Origin: Gammaproteobacteria bacterium | GTDB lineage: Bacteria; Pseudomonadota; Gammaproteobacteria; Enterobacterales; Alteromonadaceae | DNA length: 64,000 nt | Assembly: GCA_018222405.1 (NCBI GenBank) | Contig: JAAFAI010000004.1 | Coordinates: 62,001 to 126,000 of the forward strand | Direction: 5' to 3' | In this document: positions 23,204 to 35,320 of the stretch, piece after piece | Layout of the letters: every line of letters begins with the position of its first letter | Position numbering within the stretch: position 1 is the stretch's first letter | Made by a program: the position numbers and the translations under genes | Notes under the pieces: model-generated | Told to the model about the DNA's origin: nothing | The model's database searches: none | What the model saw: the letters and a program-made list of their open reading frames with translations, nothing else

Positions 23204-26200
23204 CTACCAATTACTCATCGTTTTGAGCTGCTGTTTTCGCCATATTAAATAAATGGCTGGCAAAATAAGTAGCGTCAATAAAATCGCACTGACCATCCCG
23301 CCCACCATGGGCGCAGCGATACGACTCATCACTTCAGACCCCGTACCTGAGCCATAAAGTACCGGTAATAGTCCGAATATAATGGTTGCGGTCGTCATCA
23401 TGACTGGCCGGACACGCAAACCCGCGCCATGCAATACGGCTTCGGTTAGCATTCCTACGGTGGGTTTGATACCGTCCATTTTGCATTTGTCGATTAACGC
23501 CTGGTACTCATGATTCAAGTACACCAGCATAATGACGCCAATCTCGACAGCGACCCCGGCCAATGCAATGAAGCCAACGCCCACTGCCACTGAAAAGTTA
23601 AACCCCTCTAAGTACATAAGCCAAATACTACCGACCATCGATAAAGGCAACGTTCCCATAATGATCGCTACTTCAATAAAATTGCGGAAGTTGAGGTATA
23701 ACAAGATCACGATAATGGCTAAAGTCAATGGCACTACATAGGTTAACTTTTCTTTTGCCCGCATCATATACTCATATTGTCCCGACCACGTTATGGAGTA
23801 TCCTGCAGGCAATACCAGCTCCTCACTGACGACCTGCTGCGCCGCGACGACATAAGAGCCAATGTCTACGCCATCAATATCCACATACACCCAGCCATTA
23901 AGGCGTGCATTTTCACTTTTAATGCCTGGGGGACCATCTTCAATATACACATCCGCGACATCAGCCAACGCAATGCGTTTGCCTTGTGGTGTGACAATAG
24001 GCAACAATGACAATGATTCAGGTGATGAGCGATATGATTGTGGATATCGAATATTCACTGGGTAGCGCTCTAATCCTTCGACGCTCTGTGTAACATTCAT
24101 TCCTCCAATCGCACTAGAAACAACTTGTTGAACGTCTGCTATGTTGAGACCATAGCGAGCGGCCTGTTCGCGTTGGATATCGACTTTGATATAACGCCCA
24201 CCGGCAACGCGCTCTGAATAGACGGATGCCGTGCCCTCAACACCTGAAAGTATCGTTTCAATTTGTTGACCAATCTTTTGAATTTCCATAAGATCTGGAC
24301 CTCCAATCTTGATGCCCACGGGGGTCTTAATACCGGTAGCCAACATATCAATCCGCGTTTTAATTGGCATAACCCATGCGTTCGTTAGCCCTGGTAAATT
24401 AACCACAGCATCAAATTCTTTAATCAGATCTTGGGTAGTCATGCCTTCACGCCATTGATCTTGAGGTTTTAATTGTATAAACGTTTCTATCATTGTTAAT
24501 GGCGCAGGATCGGTTGCCGTATCGGCTCGGCCGACCTTGCCAAACACAGTTTCGACCTCAGGTACGGTCTTGATCAGTTTATTGGTTTGTTGCAATAACT
24601 CGCGTGCTTTACCTATCGAAATACCTGCATAAGTCGTCGGCATGTACATTAAGTCACCTTCATCAAGCGGCGGGATAAATTCGCTACCGATCTTATCAAT
24701 TGGCCAAAGCCCAATTCCCAGCACAATAACGGCGATCAGCATGGTCAACTTAGGAAAACGTAATACCGTTTTCAGTGTTGGCATGTACAAAAACGTCAAG
24801 AACCGATTTACAGGATTCTTATGCTCCGCAAGTACTTTACCGCGCACAAAGTACCCCATCAAAACTGGCACCAAAGTGATCGCAAGCGCTGCGGAAGCGG
24901 CCATCGCATATGTTTTGGTGAATGCAAGCGGCGAGAACATCCTGCCCTCTTGCGCTTCCAGCGTAAACACTGGTACAAAACTAACGGTGATGATCAACAA
25001 ACTGAAAAACAGCGCAGGTCCGACTTCAGACGCTGAATCAATGACGACCTGCCATCGATTTTCTTTCGTCAGGGGGGTTCGCTCCATATGCTTATGCATA
25101 TTTTCGATCATGACAATGGCTCCATCGCTCATTGCACCAATAGCAATAGCGATCCCCCCCAAGGACATGATGTTCGCATTGATACCTTGCATATACATCA
25201 CGATGATTGCCGTGATGATTCCGACAGGAATACTTATAATTGCGACCAACGAAGAGCGTACATGAAATAAGAACGCGATACACACTAGGGCAACGACGAT
25301 AAACTCTTCTACCAGTTTGGAGGCCAAGTTATCTACCGCCCGTTCAATCAAAGCTGAGCGATCGTAAACCGTGACGATTTCGACACCATCCGGCAATCCT
25401 TTTTTAAGGTCTTCTAGTTTAGCTTTGACTCCGTTTATGGTTGTTTGAGCATTTTCCCCAAATCGCATTACAACGATGCCGCCTACGGTTTCTCCCTCGC
25501 CATTCAGCTCAGCGACCCCCCTGCGCATTTGAGGGCCTAATTGCACATCCGCGATATCCCTAACCAACAGCGGCGTGCCGTTTTCATTCACGCCGAGAGG
25601 GATCGTTTCGATATCTTGTTTACTTGAAATATACCCTGTCGCCCTAACCATATATTCAGCCTCAGCCATTTCAATAACAGATGCGCCAACTTCTTGGTTA
25701 CCTCTTTTGATAGCCATTTGAATATGTGATAGCGGGATCTCATAAGCCCGCAGTTTTTCAGGATCAACTTTGACTTGATATTGCTTTACCATACCGCCTA
25801 GCGCAGAAACCTCAGAGACACCGGGAACGGTTTGCAGTTCGTATTTGAGGAACCAATCCTGCAAACTACGTAGTTGTGATATGTCGTTTTTGCCTGTGCG
25901 GTCAACCAATGCATACAAGTAAATCCAACCCACACCCGTTGCATCTGGGCCTAATTGTGGCCGAGCATTTTCAGGCAAATTGGGAGCAACTTGAGACAGG
26001 TATTCCAGCACGCGACTCCGGGCCCAATATAGATCCGTGCTGTCATCAAAAATGATGTAGACATATGAATCGCCGAAGAAAGAAAACCCTCTGACTGTTT
26101 TAGCGCCTGGTACCGACAGCATCGCTGTTGTGAGGGGATAAGTCACCTGATCTTCAACCACCTGAGGTGCCTGTCCAGGATAACTCGTTTTAATGATGAC

Positions 26201-26338
26201 CTGGACATCAGATAGGTCGGGCAATGCATCAATTGGTGTATTCTTTAGCGTGAATAAACCACCTCCGATAATAATTAAGGTAATCAGCAATACGAAGAAC
26301 CGGTTGGAAACTGACCATCGAATAATAGCAGCGATCAT
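23204..26338 (-). CDS. cusA: CusA-type heavy-metal RND efflux permease
   Basis: The inner-membrane, proton-driven pump of a tripartite Cu(I)/Ag(I) efflux system, 1044 residues, usual for the HME-RND family. Family-defining features are visible: [25 protein letters not shown] at the first periplasmic loop, [16 protein letters not shown] in TM4 with the relay Asp, and [19 protein letters not shown]. Periplasmic Met positions of the copper route are likely at [17 protein letters not shown] and [10 protein letters not shown]. It shares one base with cusB (TAATG) and is followed by the PepSY pair. Substrate assignment to copper/silver rests on CusF-like domains in CusB and the copCD neighbours. 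Confidence 0.95.
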   Translation of the reverse strand: MIAAIIRWSVSNRFFVLLITLIIIGGGLFTLKNTPIDALPDLSDVQVIIKTSYPGQAPQVVEDQVTYPLTTAMLSVPGAKTVRGFSFFGDSYVYIIFDDSTDLYWARSRVLEYLSQVAPNLPENARPQLGPDATGVGWIYLYALVDRTGKNDISQLRSLQDWFLKYELQTVPGVSEVSALGGMVKQYQVKVDPEKLRAYEIPLSHIQMAIKRGNQEVGASVIEMAEAEYMVRATGYISSKQDIETIPLGVNENGTPLLVRDIADVQLGPQMRRGVAELNGEGETVGGIVVMRFGENAQTTINGVKAKLEDLKKGLPDGVEIVTVYDRSALIERAVDNLASKLVEEFIVVALVCIAFLFHVRSSLVAIISIPVGIITAIIVMYMQGINANIMSLGGIAIAIGAMSDGAIVMIENMHKHMERTPLTKENRWQVVIDSASEVGPALFFSLLIITVSFVPVFTLEAQEGRMFSPLAFTKTYAMAASAALAITLVPVLMGYFVRGKVLAEHKNPVNRFLTFLYMPTLKTVLRFPKLTMLIAVIVLGIGLWPIDKIGSEFIPPLDEGDLMYMPTTYAGISIGKARELLQQTNKLIKTVPEVETVFGKVGRADTATDPAPLTMIETFIQLKPQDQWREGMTTQDLIKEFDAVVNLPGLTNAWVMPIKTRIDMLATGIKTPVGIKIGGPDLMEIQKIGQQIETILSGVEGTASVYSERVAGGRYIKVDIQREQAARYGLNIADVQQVVSSAIGGMNVTQSVEGLERYPVNIRYPQSYRSSPESLSLLPIVTPQGKRIALADVADVYIEDGPPGIKSENARLNGWVYVDIDGVDIGSYVVAAQQVVSEELVLPAGYSITWSGQYEYMMRAKEKLTYVVPLTLAIIVILLYLNFRNFIEVAIIMGTLPLSMVGSIWLMYLEGFNFSVAVGVGFIALAGVAVEIGVIMLVYLNHEYQALIDKCKMDGIKPTVGMLTEAVLHGAGLRVRPVMMTTATIIFGLLPVLYGSGTGSEVMSRIAAPMVGGMVSAILLTLLILPAIYLIWRKQQLKTMSNW

Positions 26339-28335
26339 TAATGTGCTCCTCCATGGTTGCTATGATCCATCGAAACATCTTGGCTTTCAGTCTGAATGCT
26401 CAGGATCCTAAAGTTGCCGTCAGTGATCTCAAACGTAAATGTAATGTCAGCACCGACCGTAAATTGGCTGATATCGATATCGTCGCTCAAGGTAAAGTCA
26501 AGAGTTGCCGCAGGCCTATCCCACTTTGGGATCGCTTCACGTGAAATATTGACTACACGAGACTGCGTATTGATGGCATTAATGGTGCCTGTCACCATTG
26601 CGCTTTGCGCTGAACTTGGTTCTGCTGATTTTACATGGATGGTTGTTACCAGATAGTCGCTATCACCGGTTTTGGTGATTTCAATATGCAAATCCATACC
26701 AGCTTCCAACTGTGATAAATCGATAGTGTCAGCAACTAAGAAATCCATTGTCATCGCGGGCCAATCCCACGCTTCAATTGCTCCGTGGTCAAGATTTAAC
26801 ATTTTGTGTGAGGACATAACCGAATTAATCGTTGCTTCAGTCCATATAGTGCGTCCATTTATAGTCTGTGTATCAGCATTGTCGTCAATGATATGCACCG
26901 TCGTTACCACATACTGACCATCGTTTTCTTTACTAATTTCAATATGCGCCCCCATACCTTGCCGCAAACGCGTTAGGTCTACGTGGTTGGCGACAGTAAA
27001 ATCCATTGTCATTTCTGGCCAATCCCATTCACTGATGGCGCCATGGTTCACTGTTATCATGTTATGTGAGGGCATAACATCGGTGATGGTGGCTTCGGTA
27101 AAAACCGACGACGGGAGTGCATCAGGTGCTTCCATCCGTTTAAAATCTGAACTGATACTGCTTTCTGAATCGAGTAAAAAGTGTGCAGAGGTGACAATCT
27201 GATCCCCGTCGATGAGACCTGTAGTAATCTCAGTGTAGTCCTCTACCACTCGACCTACATCTACGGCAATGGACTTGAATTGCCCGTCACCGAACGCCAA
27301 GACAACACGATCTTGCGTGCCGGTTCTGATAACCGCTTCTGATGGCACAAGAACGTTGTCTGAGTCAAAGTCTGAATGTATTGTGATCTGGGCAAACATG
27401 TTCGGCTTAAGCGCGTAATCGGCATTTTTAAAGCGTAACCGAACCCGCAGCGTTCGAGTGCTCTGTTCAAGTGTGGGGTAGACGTAATCAACCTCACCCT
27501 CCCATGTTTTGCCGGGTAAAAAATCCAACGTCATTGTGACGGGAAGTCCAACAGTGACTTGCGCGGATTGCCGTTCAAAGATTTCAGCATCAACCCACAC
27601 CTCATCCAACGCACCAATGGATAGGAGGGTATTGCCTGGCTTGATAAAGAATCCTTCGCGGATATTTAAATTGTCAACAAACCCGGTTTGCGGTGCCGAA
27701 AAAGTGATCGTTTGACGAACTTTTTTGCTCGATATTAAGGACTGAATCGCTTCATTTGGCATTTGCAACGCATCTAACCGCGACCGAGCAGCATTGATCA
27801 AATCGTCGCTCCCGCGGCGCATCGCGATCAGCAGCTCTTCTTGCGCATTGACCAATTCTGGGGAATAGAGCGAATACAATGGTTCGCCTTTTTTGACATA
27901 CTCTCCCGAGGCTTTCACATGCAGTGTATCTACCCAACCTTCAACGCGTGGGTGGATATGTATCAAAGTGTCTTCATTGTATTGCACATAGCCAACCGTA
28001 CGAATAGGGACATGCAGCGAGCGGCGTTGAACCGATGCTGTTCTTACCCCTAAATTATTAACTACATTGGGTGATATGCTAATGGTTCCCGGACCTTCAT
28101 TACCTCCGGTGCTCTCCTCATAAACGGGGACGAGATCCATTCCCATCGGAGATTTACCCGGTTCATCACGACGGTAATTGGGATCCATCGGTGCCACCCA
28201 ATAGAGTGGCTGGGGTTCTGTGCTTTGCCCTGCTGCGTTAGATGGTGCATCAGAAGGAAGTAGGAATGTATATGCTAACGCAGTCATTGCACCGCCGATA
28301 ACACATCCTAAAATAATGGCTTTCGTGTTATTCAT
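26338..28335 (-). CDS. cusB: CusB-type periplasmic adaptor with N-terminal metal domain and three CusF-like repeats
   Basis: The 665-residue adaptor bridges CusA and CusC. After an N-terminal helix there is a heavy-metal-binding domain ([28 protein letters not shown], about residues 45-73), then the hairpin/lipoyl/beta-barrel adaptor core to about 400. Three CusF-like domains follow, at about 413-485, 497-565 and 578-645. Domains one and two keep the Cu(I) ligands ([17 protein letters not shown] and [17 protein letters not shown]: His, Trp, Met, Met). Domain three reads [17 protein letters not shown] and has lost all four. CusF is usually a separate protein, and single fusions are known, so three copies are unusual. 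Confidence 0.93.
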   Translation of the reverse strand: MNNTKAIILGCVIGGAMTALAYTFLLPSDAPSNAAGQSTEPQPLYWVAPMDPNYRRDEPGKSPMGMDLVPVYEESTGGNEGPGTISISPNVVNNLGVRTASVQRRSLHVPIRTVGYVQYNEDTLIHIHPRVEGWVDTLHVKASGEYVKKGEPLYSLYSPELVNAQEELLIAMRRGSDDLINAARSRLDALQMPNEAIQSLISSKKVRQTITFSAPQTGFVDNLNIREGFFIKPGNTLLSIGALDEVWVDAEIFERQSAQVTVGLPVTMTLDFLPGKTWEGEVDYVYPTLEQSTRTLRVRLRFKNADYALKPNMFAQITIHSDFDSDNVLVPSEAVIRTGTQDRVVLAFGDGQFKSIAVDVGRVVEDYTEITTGLIDGDQIVTSAHFLLDSESSISSDFKRMEAPDALPSSVFTEATITDVMPSHNMITVNHGAISEWDWPEMTMDFTVANHVDLTRLRQGMGAHIEISKENDGQYVVTTVHIIDDNADTQTINGRTIWTEATINSVMSSHKMLNLDHGAIEAWDWPAMTMDFLVADTIDLSQLEAGMDLHIEITKTGDSDYLVTTIHVKSAEPSSAQSAMVTGTINAINTQSRVVNISREAIPKWDRPAATLDFTLSDDIDISQFTVGADITFTFEITDGNFRILSIQTESQDVSMDHSNHGGAH

Positions 28336-29696
28336 TATTGTTCTCCGAATTGAGTCTTGGAAATACCTGCGGTGGTATTGAAGTAATAATTAAGTCGAAT
28401 GTTTGTTCTGACGAGATCCACATCGATATCCAATGCATCAATACGCGCATTCAAATCCGCGATACGCGCGCGAGCAACTTCGGCGAAATCGCCGTCATCA
28501 TTGGTGTAGGCATTCAAGGACGCATCTGCTTGTTCTTGCATTTGTGCTAATAACTCGTCGTTGTATAACGATTGCCTGTCAGTTAAACGTTCTCGCTCAG
28601 CGTATAACGACTGGATGGCAGACATCATTTCGCGCAGTGCGAGTAACTTGTCAGTCTTTATGGCTTCTGATTGATTTACGGCTGCAGAGACTTCTTTGTC
28701 TTGACGGTTTTCAGTAAAAATAGGTAAATCAAAACTAACACCGACTGACAAGAAATCAGCTCGACTTGCACCTGCCGGGGTATCATCGCGAAAAGCGTAA
28801 CTGGCATTTACGCCCCATTGGGGTTTGTATTTTTCTTTAGCTAACTCAACCCCGGTTTGACTCGCTCTGATACGTTGATTAATGGATAAAATATAAGGGT
28901 GATCTGCGAGTAATTCCGCGAGCTGTTGTTGGTTTTTCCTTTTTACCATTAACAACGTGTTGTCAGTGATTTTTGCAATGGCAGGTAATGTATTAGGCAA
29001 CTGCAACGCGCTAAATGCATCAAAGCCAAGTAGGCGTGCAGACTGCTGGTTTTTTAGGATCCATTCCAATAACTTACCTGTGGCGCGTTCTTCCAGTGCT
29101 TGTAGTTTTGTTAATCTGTCTTCTAACCGCGTCAATTCTAACTTTGCCCTAATGATGTCTTGCTGTCGCACGCGTCCAAGGGCGGTCGCATAATTCGCTT
29201 TGGCAATGTCACTGAGTTGCTCAAACAATGCCCTATCTTGATGGATTAGCTTAATACTCTGCTGCGCGCGATAAATTTCAAGCCAAATATCAGAGACCTG
29301 CACACGTGTGCGGGCGATGCGATCAGCACGCATTAATGGGTGCTCGGCGGCTTGCTCTCTTAATTGACGAGAACGAATATCTAACGAATCCCCTCTGGGG
29401 AACATCTGTGAAACCCCTGCCTTAAGTTGCGTCATGGGTTCTTGATCGAATGCGAATCCATCTGTTGGTAAGTTCGCTAAACCAATATTAACTACCGGGT
29501 CCGGCAAACTAGCGGCTGCCACGCTACTTGAAACAATGGCTTGCTCGCGATACTCACTGCCTACAAGCCAAGGATCGTTGTTAATCGCGATTTCAACAGC
29601 CTGCTCCAATGTCAATACCGACTTGGTTTGACTTTGGGCGAGCCCAGTATTCAAAAGCGTCATTAGTACAATGACATGAAATGAAAAGCGTCTCAT
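28335..29696 (-). CDS. cusC: CusC/TolC-family outer-membrane efflux channel
   Basis: The 453-residue protein has a signal peptide (VIVLMTLLNTGLAQSQ) and the two-repeat helical layout of TolC-like channels, with LTLEQAVEIAINNDPWL opening the first repeat. Long helices run through the middle (VQVSDIWLEIYRAQQSIKLI, RQQDIIRAKLELTRLEDRLTKLQ). There is no lipobox Cys at the mature N-terminus, unlike E. coli CusC. It shares one base with both neighbours, DUF411 upstream and cusB downstream, so the tripartite pump is made from one transcript. Confidence 0.9.
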   Translation of the reverse strand: MRRFSFHVIVLMTLLNTGLAQSQTKSVLTLEQAVEIAINNDPWLVGSEYREQAIVSSSVAAASLPDPVVNIGLANLPTDGFAFDQEPMTQLKAGVSQMFPRGDSLDIRSRQLREQAAEHPLMRADRIARTRVQVSDIWLEIYRAQQSIKLIHQDRALFEQLSDIAKANYATALGRVRQQDIIRAKLELTRLEDRLTKLQALEERATGKLLEWILKNQQSARLLGFDAFSALQLPNTLPAIAKITDNTLLMVKRKNQQQLAELLADHPYILSINQRIRASQTGVELAKEKYKPQWGVNASYAFRDDTPAGASRADFLSVGVSFDLPIFTENRQDKEVSAAVNQSEAIKTDKLLALREMMSAIQSLYAERERLTDRQSLYNDELLAQMQEQADASLNAYTNDDGDFAEVARARIADLNARIDALDIDVDLVRTNIRLNYYFNTTAGISKTQFGEQ

Positions 29697-30211
29697 TAGA
29701 ATTGCTCCTCATAGGTATTAACTTCGGCATAAGTGGTTGCGCTGCCATCGTCATTGAGTTGCAGAATAAGATAAGGACGAAATTGATCACCGACTTCCAT
29801 ACCAGGTGAGCCAATTGGCATAGCCGGCACACTGAGTCCGATGGCGCCTTCAGGTATATTGTCTAAAAATTGCTGAATGAATTTTGCTGGAATGTGACCT
29901 TCAAAAACAAAACCGCCTGGGGACAATGCCGTATGGCACGAACGGTAATTAGGCGCAACACCATATTTGTCTTTAATTCGAGACATTAACGTAACATTGG
30001 ATACGTCTGCGTCGAACCCGTGCTCTTCAATATGGTTCACCCACTTTTGGCAACACTTACAAGAACGGCTTTTGTAGACTGTTAAGGACGTTATCGGGGA
30101 TTCAGTCACTGCCTCTGAATCGTTATTTATCTGTGTTGCGTCGGTACATGCTGATAAAAACAGTGCAAACACCAAGGCTATCCACATCGAGCGATGCGTA
30201 ATAATTGACAT
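29696..30211 (-). CDS. DUF411 metal-binding lipoprotein
   Basis: A lipobox (FALFLSACTDA, Cys about 22) leads into a DUF411 domain: LTVYKSRSCKCCQKWVNHIEEHGFDADV, then GVAPNYRSCHTALSPGGFVFEGHIP and LSVPAMPIGSPGMEVGD. The CxCC cysteines and later Cys/His and Met residues suit Cu(I) binding; members are often found with copper efflux genes. Length is 171 residues. It is the first of an eleven-gene leftward operon running to 17600. Confidence 0.9.
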   Translation of the reverse strand: MSIITHRSMWIALVFALFLSACTDATQINNDSEAVTESPITSLTVYKSRSCKCCQKWVNHIEEHGFDADVSNVTLMSRIKDKYGVAPNYRSCHTALSPGGFVFEGHIPAKFIQQFLDNIPEGAIGLSVPAMPIGSPGMEVGDQFRPYLILQLNDDGSATTYAEVNTYEEQF

Positions 30212-30310
30212 AATTACTTTCTCATTTCTATTGTTTAAATAAATGGCTTGCTACGAACATTCGACTAACAAGCGATATCATTGCCCGGATTCTAGACGGA
30301 CTTATCCTGC

Positions 30311-30742
30311 TTAAATGAGAGAGTGTTTCGGAGGGCGCTGCAATCCACCTAAAAAGATTTGGTTTAGGTTTGGGTTAAGAGACTGAATACTCAGCGACAC
30401 GCCTTCGGGTGACGAATGAGCTTGACTAGAGAGAAGACCAATATGAAACATCGCCATTGGACAACAGCAATCTTGCTGACAACAATCATTCATATCATCG
30501 CTTTGCGAGTGTTTCATCATGTCATGAGCGCTGTGCATATCGTGAGATCCGACCTCCATCTCCGCTGCCATTTCGTCACTGCATGGCATTTGCGCGAATG
30601 CAAATGACTCGCTCATTTGCACACTGAGCAATGCAATCACAATAATTAAGTGAATGAAGGCGCTTTTCACGGTCTCGTCGTTCCTTGGTGTTTGACAGAC
30701 AGCAGTCAATGACTGTTTATTAATGGCTGATGATGTTAGCAC
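30311..30742 (-). CDS. CopL-like Cys/His/Met-rich small protein
   Basis: The protein contains a hydrophobic N-terminal segment (FIHLIIVIALLSVQMSESFAFA) and a metal-ligand-rich middle (DMHSAHDMMKHSQSDDMNDCCQQDCCCPMAMFH). It ends with a PPK-containing tail (GGLQRPPKHSLI) common to a group of small copper-linked proteins. The longest frame starts at 30742; a GTG at 30670 directly before the signal-like segment is an equally good start. It heads the copper block, facing cusRS across the operator region. A role in copper sensing or buffering is inferred. Confidence 0.7.
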   Translation of the reverse strand: MLTSSAINKQSLTAVCQTPRNDETVKSAFIHLIIVIALLSVQMSESFAFAQMPCSDEMAAEMEVGSHDMHSAHDMMKHSQSDDMNDCCQQDCCCPMAMFHIGLLSSQAHSSPEGVSLSIQSLNPNLNQIFLGGLQRPPKHSLI

Positions 30743-31004
30743 CCTCGCCTGACAACCAGATTACCCCTACATTACAATTCGGTAATAAATGCAATTAGAC
30801 GGATTATCATAGATCAAAGGCAAGGATTTCATTGCATAATCAGCGACCTAAGGGCTAACATCTTGATAGCGCTCAGCATTAAGATTACGGGACATTAGCG
30901 AAATTACAAAGCGACCTACATAGTAGGTGTTTCGTTTCACGGTTTCGTTAGGTACATTAATATTGTAAGCGGGCTTATCATAAGTAACACGGGCGGAACA
31001 TCGC
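30743..31004. promoter_or_regulatory. Divergent control region between copper operon and cusRS, with CusR-like palindrome
   Basis: This 262-base gap separates leftward copper genes from rightward cusRS. It holds the inverted repeat ATTAC-AATTCG-GTAAT at 30771-30786, matching the palindrome at 14814. OmpR-class metal regulators bind such repeats, so it is the likely CusR operator. The rest is AT-rich and surely contains promoters in both directions, but no convincing -35/-10 pair stands out. An SD-like GGCGGA precedes cusR. Confidence 0.6.
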
Positions 31005-31682
31005 ATGAAAATATTAGTCGTTGAAGACGAAACAAAAACTGGAGACTACATCAAACAAGGCCTTGCTGAATCGGGCTTTGTTGTTGAGTTAGTTCGGACC
31101 GGCCTCGATGGCCATCACAAAGCCATGCTCGGTGAATATGAGTTGATCATCTTAGACGTCATGCTGCCTGATATCGATGGTTGGAAAATATTGTCATCGT
31201 TACGAGAGTCTAACAATCATACACCGGTTCTTTTTCTTACTGCTCGTGATCATGTGAATGACCGTGTTAAAGGTTTAGAGCTCGGCGCAGATGATTACTT
31301 AGTGAAGCCGTTTGCATTTGCTGAGCTGCTAGCGCGTGTGCGTACGTTGATCCGCCGCGGCACGTCCGTGCCCAATAATATTTTACACATAGCCGATTTG
31401 GAGCTCGACATTCCTTCGCGTATTGCCACGCGAAGTGGGCGCACAATAAACCTGACAACTAAAGAGTTCACCTTATTAGAATTAATGGTGAGACGCCAAG
31501 GCGAGGTATTGCCGCGTTCTCTTATTGCTTCGCAAGTATGGGATATGAATTTTGATAGCGATACCAATGTGATTGATGTCGCCATTCGCCGTCTTCGAGC
31601 AAAAATCGATGATGACTTTTCACCAAAGCTCATTCAGACTGTGCGAGGGATGGGATATAAAATGTGCAGTAATGAATCTTAA
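31005..31682 (+). CDS. cusR: CusR/CopR-type heavy-metal response regulator
   Basis: An OmpR-class regulator of 225 residues. The receiver domain (1-115) has acidic pocket VEDE, phosphoacceptor Asp in [13 protein letters not shown] (about residue 51), FLTARD and the [14 protein letters not shown] switch Lys. The DNA-binding winged helix (about 125-222) has [25 protein letters not shown] and the recognition part [17 protein letters not shown]. It overlaps cusS by 11 bases. The likely target is the palindrome at 30771. The metal specificity (Cu/Ag) is inferred from the adjacent operon. Confidence 0.93.
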   Translation: MKILVVEDETKTGDYIKQGLAESGFVVELVRTGLDGHHKAMLGEYELIILDVMLPDIDGWKILSSLRESNNHTPVLFLTARDHVNDRVKGLELGADDYLVKPFAFAELLARVRTLIRRGTSVPNNILHIADLELDIPSRIATRSGRTINLTTKEFTLLELMVRRQGEVLPRSLIASQVWDMNFDSDTNVIDVAIRRLRAKIDDDFSPKLIQTVRGMGYKMCSNES

Positions 31683-33084
31683 GGATCTATCAAAGCGACC
31701 AAGCTCTCTCGCCTTTCGGGTCACTATACTTGTTGGGCTCACTATCTTTGTGTGCCTAACGTTTATAAGTCTTATGGTGCAGCAATCGATTGCTCAGCAT
31801 TTTGAAGAGCAGGATGCAGATGAGCTGAATGAGGTGTTTCTAGCCGTGAAACGCAAGCTTAATACAGCGTATAATGAAGGGGTCGCACCGTCTAGCATAT
31901 TATTCCAAGCTGTCTCTGGGCATCACGGTGTCTATTATTTAGTTAAAAATAAAGACAACGAAGTTATTTTTAGCAGTGAGAGCGCGGTGCTAGAAAAATA
32001 CCCTGGGGATACGTATGAAATAGAACAAATAACGCCATCCATGTTAAGCCTCTTTTTCGACGGCGAACATATGTTACGGGCAACGGAAATAACCGTGCGT
32101 ATTGAAGACGGCAACAGCCAAACACATTATCAAGTCATCGTTGCCTCGAACATGGAATTTCATATGAACTATATGGAAGACTTCGAGACAACATTGTGGG
32201 GGATCATTGTATTGTCTGGGGCTATTACGATCTTAGCCGCGCGGTTTGCTGTTTATCGTGGTCACTCCCCCTTACGACGTCTCAGTCGCAAAATCGGTTC
32301 CATCACCGCGGATAAATTGGATATCAGGTTGGAACCCACCGAAGTCCCAGTGGAGCTTGCTAATCTGGTGGAGTCCTTTAATGCGATGATTGAGAGACTT
32401 GAAAGCGGGTTTGAGCAGCTGTCCCATTTTTCCGCTGACATAGCTCATGAACTAAGAACGCCTATCACCAACCTGACTACACAGACCCAAGTCATACTCA
32501 ATCAACCACGCTCGACGAATGAATACACTGACATCTTATATTCTAACTTAGAAGAGTACGAGCGAATGTCGAAAATGGTCAGTGACATGTTGTTACTAGC
32601 ACAAACGGAGCATGGCTTGATCAAACCCAACGCTGAGCGGATAGACTGTCAGAAAGAAATCGGTGAATTAATCGAATACTTTGAGCTCTTGGCCGAAGAG
32701 AAGCACATCAGCATTCAACTTATTGGTCACAAAATAACGTTAATGTGCGACAAATCGATGTTTCGACAAGCACTGAGCAACTTGTTATCTAATGCCATTC
32801 GGTACACTCCCGATAATGCAGAAGTAACCGTATCTACTCAAATACAGGATAACGAAGCATTGATATCGATTTCAAACCCAGGTAATAAGATCCCTGACAT
32901 TCAACTTTCTCGCCTTTTCGATCGTTTCTACCGCGCGGATCCATCTCGAAAACGTGACGGGCAAGGCGCTGGATTAGGATTAACCATTGCGAGATCTGTT
33001 CTTGAAGTTAACGGTGCACATATACAAGTGGGATCAGATGAGCAGGCAACCACGTTCACGGTCATCTTTCTATTGCGTAGCTGA
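31672..33084 (+). CDS. cusS: CusS-type sensor histidine kinase
   Basis: The 470-residue membrane kinase pairs with CusR. TM1 ([22 protein letters not shown]) and TM2 ([22 protein letters not shown]) bracket a periplasmic sensor of about 140 residues. A HAMP linker ([38 protein letters not shown]) leads to the H-box [17 protein letters not shown] (His about 258). The N-box is [15 protein letters not shown] and the G-box is [15 protein letters not shown] start it at MNLKDLSK, overlapping the cusR end; longer upstream codons lie inside cusR. Confidence 0.93.
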   Translation: MNLKDLSKRPSSLAFRVTILVGLTIFVCLTFISLMVQQSIAQHFEEQDADELNEVFLAVKRKLNTAYNEGVAPSSILFQAVSGHHGVYYLVKNKDNEVIFSSESAVLEKYPGDTYEIEQITPSMLSLFFDGEHMLRATEITVRIEDGNSQTHYQVIVASNMEFHMNYMEDFETTLWGIIVLSGAITILAARFAVYRGHSPLRRLSRKIGSITADKLDIRLEPTEVPVELANLVESFNAMIERLESGFEQLSHFSADIAHELRTPITNLTTQTQVILNQPRSTNEYTDILYSNLEEYERMSKMVSDMLLLAQTEHGLIKPNAERIDCQKEIGELIEYFELLAEEKHISIQLIGHKITLMCDKSMFRQALSNLLSNAIRYTPDNAEVTVSTQIQDNEALISISNPGNKIPDIQLSRLFDRFYRADPSRKRDGQGAGLGLTIARSVLEVNGAHIQVGSDEQATTFTVIFLLRS

Positions 33085-33118
33085 CGCCTCGAACACACGC
33101 AAGTGTAAGTTCGAGACG
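33085..33118. terminator. Hairpin between convergent cusS and TonB-receptor genes
   Basis: CGCCTCGAAC (33085-33094) pairs with GTTCGAGACG (33109-33118), and an inner ACAC/GTGT stem closes on GCAA. There is no T-run, so it may act in both directions as a weak or factor-assisted terminator. Confidence 0.55.
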
Positions 33119-33127
33119 CCCGTTGGA

Positions 33128-35320
33128 CTAAAAGGTATACACGCCTTTTAAATAATAGAAACCGCCGTTAATGCCAATGGGTGACGTCGTTGGGTACTTT
33201 GAACCCGCCACTTCGGTATCATAAAGCACATTTTCATCAGGGAGGTTATCAAATGCATTTCGAGCGCCTAGTGTCATAATAAATGATTCATTAATATGAT
33301 AACCAACTTCAAAATCGACCGTGTATTCCGCACCCACTTCCTCTATGGGTAAACCGGCATCGATGTGATCTTCAAGAATGTCACTAAAATAATTAAGGCG
33401 CGTTAATACCCGCCAATCGCCATTCGTATGATTGCCAGTCAGGCTGAAGCGGTATTCAGGCAAATTATCCTCAATCATTCGAATGCGAGTGGGTGAAATG
33501 TTTTGGACTTGCTCACCATTCACATCGAACGTTTTAACATCATCAACTTCTGTATCGGTCCAGTTCCCCGCAAACGAAAAAACCGTATCTCCTCCCAACA
33601 TTTCCATTGAATAATTAGCGACGACATCAATACCTTGTGTTGACGTTGCAAAGTCATTTGTGAAGAAACTCACTTCACTAAAACTCGATGCGTCAGTGAC
33701 GCCTTGGGCGAGAAGCGCATTGATATCCGCTTCCGTGAGGGTGATACGCGACGTTGTGCTGATCCTATCTTCAACTTCAATATTGAAGTAATCGATGGTA
33801 ACAAATAACCCATTTTCAAATTCTCCTACCCATCCTACACTGTAGCTCGTAGATTCCTCAGGTTGGAGGGGCGTTGTTGCCCCCTTTTGAATGGAAATCG
33901 GATCCGACGGCGGCAGCGTGGCTCTATCAACCAATCCCGTTGCACTGAACGCGGTAGTGACGTTTCGTACATTCGATTGTCCTATGGTCGGCGCTTTGAA
34001 TCCAGTTGCAATGGCGCCGCGTATTGCGACGGTTTCATTCAGTTGATAGCGCGCAGACAACTTGCCTTTGGTTGTGTCACCAAAATCACTAAAGTCCTCG
34101 TACCGAATAGCTGCCCCCACCATAAAATCGTCGCTAAAGAAATACTCCGAATCAATATACAGCGCTGCGCTATTACGACTATTCTTGCCTTGGAACCGAG
34201 CGGCTAGCCCAGGAAAGCCGTTTGAACCGATACCAAATCCCTGTGCGGCTAAAGGGCCTACTTCGTAGGACTTTGGATCCCCAGCGATGGCTTCAAACGC
34301 TTCATATCGATATTCAATGCCCCCGGCTAAGAACAACGGTTCATTCCCGCCAATATCAATATACTTATTGATGTCGATATTGAAGCTCGCTTCTGTTTGA
34401 ATGTAGCGCCCGGGATTAAACGATGTTGGTGTCTCCGGTCCTAATGACGGATTTATGGTGTTGCTAATGGCATAATCGATTTCATTAGTACCATAAGTAC
34501 CACTGACATCGTAATTTAGCTCGTTATCCAATTCTCCACGAGTACCAACAACCAATGAAGCATCAGTAACGATCCCCCCAAATTTTGGGGTAAATCCACC
34601 AGGAAAGAGTTCGTTGAATGCAAAACAATCAGGATTGTTTGCAACTTGGTTGATATAAACAGGGTTTTCTAGCACATTTGAGCCGACAGCTATATCGGTC
34701 GGACAGTTGCCCGATAGATCTGGCGTCAAGTCGGCTACCAGTAATAATTGCTCACCACTGTCATTGGTTCCGCCATCATTGACACCACCGCGGTTGTGTG
34801 GGTTTCGAAAGTAAAACCCGCCCTCCACTTCTCGTCTCGCATAGTTACCAAATAAATACGCTTCACTGTTTTGATCAAGCTCCAAACCTGCATTGGCAAA
34901 AAACTTAAGATCCCCTTTTATTTCAGGACTCCCCCAGACTTGCCCCGGATCTTCAACGAACGTGTTGCCATTGTTAATCAGCGCCGCCGCATCATCGCGT
35001 TGTACGCTTCGTGACGTGGGATCGGCCGTTCGATATTCTAGAGAGAGATTGACAAACCCTTGATCAGTCAATGGCAACCCAACATTGCCCGCGACCATCG
35101 TCGTTGCGCCATCCCCTTCATAATATTGACCTTTATTAAATTCCACTAGGCCTCCTTCAGCGTCATCTTTAAGCGCAAAGTTGATCACGCCGGCAATTGC
35201 GTCAGAGCCATATTGCGCTGCCGCACCGTCCCGTAATACTTCAACTTGTTTAAGTGCAACAGACGGTATGACGGATATATCAGCCCCTTGCGCACCGTCG
35301 GATATTTGCTTTACGATCAA
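33128..35320 (-). pseudogene. TonB-dependent receptor lacking its N-terminus
   Basis: The preserved 730 codons hold the end of the plug domain (QGADISVIPSVALKQVEVLRDGAAAQYGSDAIAGVINF) and the full 22-strand-type barrel, ending in YYLKGVYTF with the C-terminal Phe expected of outer-membrane barrels. The signal peptide, TonB box and first plug half, usually 100-150 residues, are missing. Frame upstream stops being receptor-like at about 35310-35320, where helicase sequence on the other strand begins. The only start is a TTG without an SD, so it is probably non-functional. The substrate is unknown; it sits downstream of the copper genes on the opposite strand to cusRS. Confidence 0.85.

Noticed and set aside
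24642..25265. A 207-codon open frame on the plus strand inside cusA
   Set aside because: It is antisense to well-conserved cusA codons, has no SD and a biased Ala/Thr/Ile composition; it is a coding shadow.
33085..33118. A strong intrinsic terminator
   Set aside because: The stem is good but no T-run follows in either direction, so I list it only as a weak, possibly factor-assisted terminator.
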